From Hippasteria phrygiana (lineage: Eukaryota > Echinodermata > Asteroidea > Valvatida > Goniasteridae), in assembly GCA_037893225.1 (NCBI GenBank), contig JAZGUH010000530.1, forward strand, positions 434,001 through 498,000: a stretch of 64,000 nucleotides of DNA, in the 5' to 3' direction. Shown here piece by piece: positions 53,475-64,000 of the stretch (within the stretch, counting starts at the first letter, position 1; the number at the start of each line of letters is the position of its first letter). The translations under genes and the position numbers were made by a program. The notes beneath the pieces were generated by a model, which was not told the origin of the DNA, did not search any database, and saw only the letters and a program-made list of their open reading frames with translations.

Positions 53475-56400
53475 AAGTCATACCCTAGGGAATTTGACAG
53501 GCATGGAGCAATAAATAGAAGGTAATATGCACACAGATGTTGGCCGGAAAGAAAATAAACATTGCGAGGTTTGAATTTTCTCCACAAGTTTTAACTCTAG
53601 GAAGCCGCCGATGATTGCAACATGTAGCGCCAGATCTAAGCTATCCATACATGTCAAAATTACTGAATTTGGTTGATATTTCATGCAATTATGAATGAGT
53701 AAAGCAAGTCCATACCCCAGGGAATTTGACATGCATGGAGCAATAAATAGACGGTAATATGTACACAGATGTTGGCCGGAAAGAAAATAAACATTGCGAG
53801 GTTTGAATTGTCTCCACAAGTGTTAACTCTAAGAAGCCGCCGATAATTGCAACATGTAGCGCCAGATCTAAGCTATCCATACATGTCAAAATTACTGTAT
53901 TTGGTTTATATTTCATGCAATTTTGAATGAGTAAAGCAAGTCATACCCTAGGGAATTTGACAGGCATGGAGCAATAAATAGAAGGTAATATGCACACAGA
54001 TGTTGGCCGGAAAGAAAATAAACATTGCGAGGTTTGAATTTTCTCCACAAGTTTTAACTCTAGGAAGCCGCCGATGATTGCAACATGTAGCGCCAGATCT
54101 AAGCTATCCATACATGTCAAAATTACTGAATTTGGTTGATATTTCATGCAATTATGAATGAGTAAAGCAAGTCCATACCCCAGGGAATTTGACATGCATG
54201 GAGCAATAAATAGACGGTAACATGTACACAGATGTTGGCCGGAAAGAAAATAAACATTGCGAGGTTTGAATTTTCTCCACAAGTTTTAACTCTAGGAAGC
54301 CGCCGATGATTGCAACATGTAGCGCCAGATCTAAGCTATCCATACATGTCAAAATTACTGTATTTGGTTTATATTTCATGCAATTTTGAATGAGTAAAGC
54401 AAGTCATACCCTAGGGAATTTGACAGGCATGGAGCAATAAATAGAAGGTAATATGCACACAGATGTTGGCCGGAAAGAAAATAAACATTGCGAGGTTTGA
54501 ATTTTCTCCACAAGTTTTAACTCTAGGAAGCCGCCGATGATTGCAACATGTAGCGCCAGATCTAAGCTATCCATACATGTCAAAATTACTGAATTTGGTT
54601 GATATTTCATGCAATTATGAATGAGTAAAGCAAGTCCATACCCCAGGGAATTTGACATGCATGGAGCAATAAATAGACGGTAACATGTACACAGATGTTG
54701 GCCGGAAAGAAAATAAACATTGCGAGGTTTGAATTTTCTCCACAAGTTTTAACTCTAGGAAGCCGCCGATGATTGCAACATGTAGCGCCAGATCTAAGCT
54801 ATCCATACATGTCAAAATTACTGAATTTGGTTGATATTTCATGCAATTATGAATGAGTAAAGCAAGTCCATACCCCAGGGAATTTGACATGCATGGAGCA
54901 ATAAATAGACGGTAATATGTACACAGATGTTGGCCGGAAAGAAAATAAACATTGCGAGGTTTGAATTTTCTCCACAAGTGTTAACTCTAGGAAGCCGCCG
55001 ATGATTGCAACATGTAGTGCCAGATCTAAGCTATCCATACATGTCAAAATTACTGAATTTGGTTGATATTTCATGCAATTATGAATGAGTAAAGCAAGTC
55101 CATACCCCAGGGAATTTGACATGCATGGAGCAATAAATAGACGGTAATATGTACACAGATGTTGGCCGGAAAGAAAATAAACATTGCGAGGTTTGAATTT
55201 TCTCCACAAGTGTTAACTCTAAGAAGCCGCCGATAATTGCAACATGTAGCGCCAGATCTAAGCTATCCATACATGTCAAAATTACTGTATTTGGTTTATA
55301 TTTCATGCAATTTTGAATGAGTAAAGCAAGTCATACCCTAGGGAATTTGACAGGCATGGAGCAATAAATAGAAGGTAATATGCACACAGATGTTGGCCGG
55401 AAAGAAAATAAACATTGCGAGGTTTGAATTTTCTCCACAAGTTTTAACTCTAGGAAGCCGCCGATGATTGCAACATGTAGCGCCAGATCTAAGCTATCCA
55501 TACATGTCAAAATTACTGAATTTGGTTGATATTTCATGCAATTATGAATGAGTAAAGCAAGTCCATACCCCAGGGAATTTGACATGCATGGAGCAATAAA
55601 TAGACGGTAACATGTACACAGATGTTGGCCGGAAAGAAAATAAACATTGCGAGGTTTGAATTTTCTCCACAAGTTTTAACTCTAGGAAGCCGCCGATGAT
55701 TGCAACATGTAGCGCCAGATCTAAGCTATCCATACATGTCAAAATTACTGAATTTGGTTGATATTTCATGCAATTATGAATGAGTAAAGCAAGTCCATAC
55801 CCCAGGGAATTTGACATGCATGGAGCAATAAATAGACGGTAACATGTACACAGATGTTGGCCGGAAAGAAAATAAACATTGCGAGGTTTGAATTTTCTCC
55901 ACAAGTGTTAACTCTAGGAAGCCGCCGATGATTGCAACATGTAGCGCCAGATCTAAGCTATCCATACATGTCAAAATTACTGAATTTGGTTGATATTTCA
56001 TGCAATTATGAATGAGTAAAGCAAGTCCATACCCCAGGGAATTTGACATGCATGGAGCAATAAATAGACGGTAATATGTACACAGATGTTGGCCGGAAAG
56101 AAAATAAACATTGCGAGGTTTGAATTTTCTCCACAAGTGTTAACTCTAGGAAGCCGCCGATGATTGCAACATGTAGTGCCAGATCTAAGCTATCCATACA
56201 TGTCAAAATTACTGAATTTTGTTGATATTTCATGCAATTATGAATGAGTAAAGCAAGTCCATACCCCAGGGAATTTGACATGCATGGAGCAATAAATAGA
56301 CGGTAATATGTACACAGATGTTGGCCGGAAAGAAAATAAACATTGCGAGGTTTGAATTTTCTCCACAAGTGTTAACTCTAAGAAGCCGCCGATAATTGCA

Positions 56401-59400
56401 ACATGTAGCGCCAGATCTAAGCTATCCATACATGTCAAAATTACTGTATTTGGTTTATATTTCATGCAATTTTGAATGAGTAAAGCAAGTCATACCCTAG
56501 GGAATTTGACAGGCATGGAGCAATAAATAGAAGGTAATATGCACACAGATGTTGGCCGGAAAGAAAATAAACATTGCGAGGTTTGAATTTTCTCCACAAG
56601 TTTTAACTCTAGGAAGCCGCCGATGATTGCAACATGTAGCGCCAGATCTAAGCTATCCATACATGTCAAAATTACTGAATTTGGTTGATATTTCATGCAA
56701 TTATGAATGAGTAAAGCAAGTCCATACCCCAGGGAATTTGACATGCATGGAGCAATAAATAGACGGTAACATGTACACAGATGTTGGCCGGAAAGAAAAT
56801 AAACATTGCGAGGTTTGAATTTTCTCCACAAGTTTTAACTCTAGGAAGCCGCCGATGATTGCAACATGTAGCGCCAGATCTAAGCTATCCATACATGTCA
56901 AAATTACTGAATTTGGTTGATATTTCATGCAATTATGAATGAGTAAAGCAAGTCCATACCCCAGGGAATTTGACATGCATGGAGCAATAAATAGACGGTA
57001 ACATGTACACAGATGTTGGCCGGAAAGAAAATAAACATTGCGAGGTTTGAATTTTCTCCACAAGTGTTAACTCTAGGAAGCCGCCGATGATTGCAACATG
57101 TAGCGCCAGATCTAAGCTATCCATACATGTCAAAATTACTGAATTTGGTTGATATTTCATGCAATTATGAATGAGTAAAGCAAGTCCATACCCCAGGGAA
57201 TTTGACATGCATGGAGCAATAAATAGACGGTAATATGTACACAGATGTTGGCCGGAAAGAAAATAAACATTGCGAGGTTTGAATTTTCTCCACAAGTGTT
57301 AACTCTAGGAAGCCGCCGATGATTGCAACATGTAGTGCCAGATCTAAGCTATCCGTACATGTCAAAATTACTGAATTTTGTTGATATTTCATGCAATTAT
57401 GAATGAGTAAAGCAAGTCCATACCCCAGGGAATTTGACATGCATGGAGCAATAAATAGACGGTAATATGTACACAGATGTTGGCCGGAAAGAAAATAAAC
57501 ATTGCGAGGTTTGAATTTTATCCACAAGTGTTAACTCTAAGAAGCCGCCGATAATTGCAACATGTAGCGCCAGATCTAAGCTATCCATACATGTCAAAAT
57601 TACTGTATTTGGTTTATATTTCATGCAATTTTGAATGAGTAAAGCAAGTCATACCCTAGGGAATTTGACAGGCATGGAGCAATAAATAGAAGGTAATATG
57701 CACACAGATGTTGGCCGGAAAGAAAATAAACATTGCGAGGTTTGAATTTTCTCCACAAGTTTTAACTCTAGGAAGCCGCCGATGATTGCAACATGTAGCG
57801 CCAGATCTAAGCTATCCATACATGTCAAAATTACTGAATTTGGTTGATATTTCATGCAATTATGAATGAGTAAAGCAAGTCCATACCCCAGGGAATTTGA
57901 CATGCATGGAGCAATAAATAGACGGTAACATGTACACAGATGTTGGCCGGAAAGAAAATAAACATTGCGAGGTTTGAATTTTCTCCACAAGTTTTAACTC
58001 TAGGAAGCCGCCGATGATTGCAACATGTAGCGCCAGATCTAAGCTATCCATACATGTCAAAATTACTGAATTTGGTTGATATTTCATGCAATTATGAATG
58101 AGTAAAGCAAGTCCATACCCCAGGGAATTTGACATGCATGGAGCAATAAATAGACGGTAACATGTACACAGATGTTGGCCGGAAAGAAAATAAACATTGC
58201 GAGGTTTGAATTTTCTCCACAAGTGTTAACTCTAGGAAGCCGCCGATGATTGCAACATGTAGCGCCAGATCTAAGCTATCCATACATGTCAAAATTACTG
58301 AATTTGGTTGATATTTCATGCAATTATGAATGAGTAAAGCAAGTCCATACCCCAGGGAATTTGACATGCATGGAGCAATAAATAGACGGTAATATGTACA
58401 CAGATGTTGGCCGGAAAGAAAATAAACATTGCGAGGTTTGAATTTTCTCCACAAGTGTTAACTCTAGGAAGCCGCCGATGATTGCAACATGTAGTGCCAG
58501 ATCTAAGCTATCCGTACATGTCAAAATTACTGAATTTTGTTGATATTTCATGCAATTATGAATGAGTAAAGCAAGTCCATACCCCAGGGAATTTGACATG
58601 CATGGAGCAATAAATAGACGGTAATATGTACACAGATGTTGGCCGGAAAGAAAATAAACATTGCGAGGTTTGAATTTTATCCACAAGTGTTAACTCTAAG
58701 AAGCCGCCGATAATTGCAACATGTAGCGCCAGATCTAAGCTATCCATACATGTCAAAATTACTGTATTTGGTTTATATTTCATGCAATTTTGAATGAGTA
58801 AAGCAAGTCATACCCTAGGGAATTTGACAGGCATGGAGCAATAAATAGAAGGTAATATGCACACAGATGTTGGCCGGAAAGAAAATAAACATTGCGAGGT
58901 TTGAATTTTCTCCACAAGTTTTAACTCTAGGAAGCCGCCGATGATTGCAACATGTAGCGCCAGATCTAAGCTATCCATACATGTCAAAATTACTGAATTT
59001 GGTTGATATTTCATGCAATTATGAATGAGTAAAGCAAGTCCATACCCCAGGGAATTTGACATGCATGGAGCAATAAATAGACGGTAACATGTACACAGAT
59101 GTTGGCCGGAAAGAAAATAAACATTGCGAGGTTTGAATTTTCTCCACAAGTTTTAACTCTAGGAAGCCGCCGATGATTGCAACATGTAGCGCCAGATCTA
59201 AGCTATCCATACATGTCAAAATTACTGAATTTGGTTGATATTTCATGCAATTATGAATGAGTAAAGCAAGTCCATACCCCAGGGAATTTGACATGCATGG
59301 AGCAATAAATAGACGGTAACATGTACACAGATGTTGGCCGGAAAGAAAATAAACATTGCGAGGTTTGAATTTTCTCCACAAGTTTTAACTCTAGGAAGCC

Positions 59401-62400
59401 GCCGATGATTGCAACATGTAGCGCCAGATCTAAGCTATCCATACATGTCAAAATTACTGAATTTGGTTGATATTTCATGCAATTATGAATGAGTAAAGCA
59501 AGTCCATACCCCAGGGAATTTGACATGCATGGAGCAATAAATAGACGGTAACATGTACACAGATGTTGGCCGGAAAGAAAATAAACATTGCGAGGTTTGA
59601 ATTTTCTCCACAAGTGTTAACTCTAGGAAGCCGCCGATGATTGCAACATGTAGCGCCAGATCTAAGCTATCCATACATGTCAAAATTACTGAATTTGGTT
59701 GATATTTCATGCAATTATGAATGAGTAAAGCAAGTCCATACCCCAGGGAATTTGACATGCATGGAGCAATAAATAGACGGTAATATGTACACAGATGTTG
59801 GCCGGAAAGAAAATAAACATTGCGAGGTTTGAATTTTCTCCACAAGTGTTAACTCTAGGAAGCCGCCGATGATTGCAACATGTAGTGCCAGATCTAAGCT
59901 ATCCATACATGTCAAAATTACTGAATTTTGTTGATATTTCATGCAATTATGAATGAGTAAAGCAAGTCCATACCCCAGGGAATTTGACATGCATGGAGCA
60001 ATAAATAGACGGTAATATGTACACAGATGTTGGCCGGAAAGAAAATAAACATTGCGAGGTTTGAATTTTCTCCACAAGTGTTAACTCTAAGAAGCCGCCG
60101 ATAATTGCAACATGTAGCGCCAGATCTAAGCTATCCATACATGTCAAAATTACTGTATTTGGTTTATATTTCATGCAATTTTGAATGAGTAAAGCAAGTC
60201 ATACCCTAGGGAATTTGACAGGCATGGAGCAATAAATAGAAGGTAATATGCACACAGATGTTGGCCGGAAAGAAAATAAACATTGCGAGGTTTGAATTTT
60301 CTCCACAAGTTTTAACTCTAGGAAGCCGCCGATGATTGCAACATGTAGCGCCAGATCTAAGCTATCCATACATGTCAAAATTACTGAATTTGGTTGATAT
60401 TTCATGCAATTATGAATGAGTAAAGCAAGTCCATACCCCAGGGAATTTGACATGCATGGAGCAATAAATAGACGGTAACATGTACACAGATGTTGGCCGG
60501 AAAGAAAATAAACATTGCGAGGTTTGAATTTTCTCCACAAGTTTTAACTCTAGGAAGCCGCCGATGATTGCAACATGTAGCGCCAGATCTAAGCTATCCA
60601 TACATGTCAAAATTACTGAATTTGGTTGATATTTCATGCAATTATGAATGAGTAAAGCAAGTCCATACCCCAGGGAATTTGACATGCATGGAGCAATAAA
60701 TAGACGGTAACATGTACACAGATGTTGGCCGGAAAGAAAATAAACATTGCGAGGTTTGAATTGTCTCCACAAGTGTTAACTCTAGGAAGCCGCCGATGAT
60801 TGCAACATGTAGCGCCAGATCTAAGCTATCCATACATGTCAAAATTACTGAATTTTGTTGATATTTCATGCAATTATGAATGAGTAAAGCAAGTCCATAC
60901 CCCAGGGAATTTGACATGCATGGAGCAATAAATAGACGGTAATATGTACACAGATGTTGGCCGGAAAGAAAATAAACATTGCGAGGTTTGAATTTTCTCC
61001 ACAAGTGTTAACTCTAGGAAGCCGCCGATAATTGCAACATGTAGCGCCAGATCTAAGCTATCCATACATGTCAAAATTACTGTATTTGGTTTATATTTCA
61101 TGCAATTTTGAATGAGTAAAGCAAGTCATACCCTGGGGAATTTGACAGGCATGGAGCAATAAATAGAAGGTAATATGCACACAGATGTTGGCCGGAAAGA
61201 AAATAAACATTGCGAGGTTTGAATTTTCTCCACAAGTTTTAACTCTAGGAAGCCGCCGATGATTGCAACATGTAGCGCCAGATCTAAGCTATCCATACAT
61301 GTCAAAATTACTGAATTTGGTTGATATTTCATGCAATTATGAATGAGTAAAGCAAGTCCATACCCCAGGGAATTTGACATGCATGGAGCAATAAATAGAC
61401 GGTAACATGTACACAGATGTTGGCCGGAAAGAAAATAAACATTGCGAGGTTTGAATTTTCTCCACAAGTTTTAACTCTAGGAAGCCGCCGATGATTGCAA
61501 CATGTAGCGCCAGATCTAAGCTATCCATACATGTCAAAATTACTGAATTTTGTTGATATTTCATGCAATTATGAATGAGTAAAGCAAGTCCATACCCCAG
61601 GGAATTTGACATGCATGGAGCAATAAATAGACGGTAATATGTACACAGATGTTGGCCGGAAAGAAAATAAACATTGCGAGGTTTGAATTTTCTCCACAAG
61701 TGTTAACTCTAAGAAGCCGCCGATAATTGCAACATGTAGCGCCAGATCTAAGCTATCCATACATGTCAAAATTACTGTATTTGGTTTATATTTTATGCAA
61801 TTTTGAATGAGTAAAGCAAGTCATACCCTAGGGAATTTGACATGCATGGAGCAATAAATAGACGGTAATATGTACACAGATGTTGGCCGGAAAGAAAATA
61901 AACATTGCGAGGTTTGAATTTTCTCCACAAGTTTTAACTCTAGGAAGCCGCCGATGATTGCAACATGTAGCGCCAGATCTAAGCTATCCATACATGTCAA
62001 AATTACTGAATTTGGTTGATATTTCATGCAATTATGAATGAGTAAAGCAAGTCCATACCCCAGGGAATTTGACATGCATGGAGCAATAAATAGACGGTAA
62101 TATGTACACAGATGTTGGCCGGAAAGAAAATAAACATTGCGAGGTTTGAATTTTCTCCACAAGTGTTAACTCTAGGAAGCCGCCGATGATTGCAACATGT
62201 AGTGCCAGATCTAAGCTATCCATACATGTCAAAATTACTGAATTTTGTTGATATTTCATGCAATTATGAATGAGTAAAGCAAGTCCATACCCCAGGGAAT
62301 TTGACATGCATGGAGCAATAAATAGACGGTAATATGTACACAGATGTTGGCCGGAAAGAAAATAAACATTGCGAGGTTTGAATTTTCTCCACAAGTGTTA

Positions 62401-63999
62401 ACTCTAAGAAGCCGCCGATAATTGCAACATGTAGCGCCAGATCTAAGCTATCCATACATGTCAAAATTACTGTATTTGGTTTATATTTCATGCAATTTTG
62501 AATGAGTAAAGCAAGTCATACCCTAGGGAATTTGACAGGCATGGAGCAATAAATAGAAGGTAATATGCACACAGATGTTGGCCGGAAAGAAAATAAACAT
62601 TGCGAGGTTTGAATTTTCTCCACAAGTTTTAACTCTAGGAAGCCGCCGATGATTGCAACATGTAGCGCCAGATCTAAGCTATCCATACATGTCAAAATTA
62701 CTGAATTTGGTTGATATTTCATGCAATTATGAATGAGTAAAGCAAGTCCATACCCCAGGGAATTTGACATGCATGGAGCAATAAATAGACGGTAACATGT
62801 ACACAGATGTTGGCCGGAAAGAAAATAAACATTGCGAGGTTTGAATTTTCTCCACAAGTTTTAACTCTAGGAAGCCGCCGATGATTGCAACATGTAGCGC
62901 CAGATCTAAGCTATCCATACATGTCAAAATTACTGAATTTGGTTGATATTTCATGCAATTATGAATGAGTAAAGCAAGTCCATACCCCAGGGAATTTGAC
63001 ATGCATGGAGCAATAAATAGACGGTAACATGTACACAGATGTTGGCCGGAAAGAAAATAAACATTGCGAGGTTTGAATTTTCTCCACAAGTGTTAACTCT
63101 AGGAAGCCGCCGATGATTGCAACATGTAGCGCCAGATCTAAGCTATCCATACATGTCAAAATTACTGAATTTGGTTGATATTTCATGCAATTATGAATGA
63201 GTAAAGCAAGTCCATACCCCAGGGAATTTGACATGCATGGAGCAATAAATAGACGGTAATATGTACACAGATGTTGGCCGGGAAGAAAATAAACATTGCG
63301 AGGTTTGAATTTTCTCCACAAGTGTTAACTCTAGGAAGCCGCCGATGATTGCAACATGTAGTGCCAGATCTAAGCTATCCATACATGTCAAAATTACTGA
63401 ATTTTGTTGATATTTCATGCAATTATGAATGAGTAAAGCAAGTCCATACCCCAGGGAATTTGACATGCATGGAGCAATAAATAGACGGTAATATGTACAC
63501 AGATGTTGGCCGGAAAGAAAATAAACATTGCGAGGTTTGAATTTTCTCCACAAGTGTTAACTCTAAGAAGCCGCCGATAATTGCAACATGTAGCGCCAGA
63601 TCTAAGCTATCCATACATGTCAAAATTATTGTATTTGGTTTATATTTCATGCAATTTTGAATGAGTAAAGCAAGTCATACCCTAGGGAATTTGACAGGCA
63701 TGGAGCAATAAATAGAAGGTAATATGCACACAGATGTTGGCCGGAAAGAAAATAAACATTGCGAGGTTTGAATTTTCTCCACAAGTTTTAACTCTAGGAA
63801 GCCGCCGATGATTGCAACATGTAGCGCCAGATCTAAGCTATCCATACATGTCAAAATTACTGAATTTGGTTGATATTTCATGCAATTATGAATGAGTAAA
63901 GCAAGTCCATACCCCAGGGAATTTGACATGCATGGAGCAATAAATAGACGGTAACATGTACACAGATGTTGGCCGGAAAGAAAATAAACATTGCGAGGT
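53475..63999. repeat. Variable-length higher-order repeat, 2 to 6 monomers per unit
   Basis: Units start at 53475, 53938, 54401, 55328, 56487, 57646, 58805, 60196, 61123, 61818, 62513 and 63672. Each opens with a 231-bp short-junction monomer, and most open it with GAAGGTAATATGCAC. Each closes with a monomer containing CTGTATTTGGTTTATAT and GCAATTTTGAATG. Complete units hold 2, 2, 4, 5, 5, 5, 6, 4, 3, 3 and 5 monomers. The full five-member order has GTAGTGCC plus GAATTTTGTTGAT as its fourth member. The units at 56487 and 57646 share CTATCCGTACATG (near 57353 and 58512), showing a one-unit local duplication. The unit at 61818 opens with a short junction but an ACATGC/GACGGTAATATGTAC body, a mosaic. 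Confidence 0.88.
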
Positions 64000-64000
64000 T

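Larger units (their letters stand above)
1..64000. repeat. Tandem satellite array, 231/232-bp monomer, about 270 copies
   Basis: The whole window is head-to-tail copies of one monomer that starts at the junction motif AAGTCCATACCCCAGGGAAT or its one-base-shorter form. Allowing for three 448-bp insertions, one extra base and one missing base, the start-to-start distances require 270 full monomers plus a partial one, with about 82 monomers of 231 bp and the rest of 232 bp. Variation sits at a limited set of sites: the junction, ACAGGC/ACATGC near base 27, bases 44-57, GTTGG/GGTGG near 66, TTTTAAC/TGTTAAC near 118, CTAAGAAG/CTAGGAAG/CTGGGAAG near 127, GATAATT/GATGATT near 139, and CTGAAT/CTGCAT/CTGTAT near 191. 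No inverted monomer was seen. An AGATCT site recurs once per monomer (bases 159-164 of the first), with rare losses such as 1551 and 3867. A centromeric or other heterochromatic role is plausible but not shown. Confidence 0.98.

Noticed and set aside
233..63929. More than 200 minus-strand reading frames of 60-132 codons
   Set aside because: They recur once or twice per monomer, end at stops fixed in every unit, overlap each other in different frames, and vary with the satellite. No domain, signal or codon pattern supports a gene.
1..64000. CRISPR array
   Set aside because: The whole 231/232-bp unit is repeated. There are no short direct repeats separated by unique spacers and no cas-like gene.
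1..64000. CENP-B box in the monomer
   Set aside because: The box needs a TTCG core followed by a spaced CGGG. The monomer has no TTCG on either strand.
1..64000. Ribosomal RNA, tRNA or 5S gene tandem array
   Set aside because: No conserved rRNA, tRNA or internal promoter box was recognised in the monomer on either strand. The unit length alone is not evidence.
1..64000. Inverted monomers or a palindromic array centre
   Set aside because: All monomers read in one orientation from start to end. No switch point was found.

Overview
The window is one uninterrupted tandem-satellite array with no recognisable gene. The monomer is 231 or 232 bp, about 38% GC (counted on the first monomer), and every copy lies in the same orientation. 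The coordinates imply 270 complete monomers plus one partial, with a net count of about 82 in the 231-bp state. The array runs off both ends of the window. A long homogenised satellite with higher-order repeat (HOR) structure and an embedded short inverted-repeat transposon points to a eukaryotic chromosome, most simply a centromeric, pericentromeric or other heterochromatic block. Nothing here fixes the species, and the centromere reading is inference.

Layout. (1) 1-8.6 kb: monomers of several variant types, with a 1.4-kb block repeated 2,316 bp apart, a six-monomer HOR (1,390 bp) followed by a copy lacking one monomer, and a three-monomer HOR (694 bp). (2) 8.5-22.5 kb: a large block (8529-16063) recurs at 17299-22533. 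The first copy carries an extra 2,300-bp tandem duplication. These blocks contain three copies of a 444-bp non-autonomous, MITE-like DNA transposon (10245-10688, 12545-12988, 19015-19458), all in the same monomer position, so one insertion was amplified as part of the satellite. (3) 20.9-38.4 kb: seven-, six- and four-monomer HORs (1,622, 1,389 and 926 bp), with a 1.9-kb block repeated 5.3 kb apart. (4) 38.4-53.2 kb: a distinct monomer subfamily, including 32 consecutive monomers of exactly 232 bp, arranged in eight- and nine-monomer HORs. (5) 53.5-64 kb: a HOR whose units all open with a 231-bp monomer and contain 2, 2, 4, 5, 5, 5, 6, 4, 3, 3 and 5 monomers.

The many short minus-strand reading frames of 60-132 codons recur with the monomer, end at stop codons present in every unit and share no coding signal beyond the repeat itself. 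I treat them as non-coding. The biology visible here is repeat evolution: unequal exchange, local homogenisation, conversion-like mosaics at monomer junctions, and hitch-hiking of a transposon. Block limits were read by eye and are good to about 10-30 bp.
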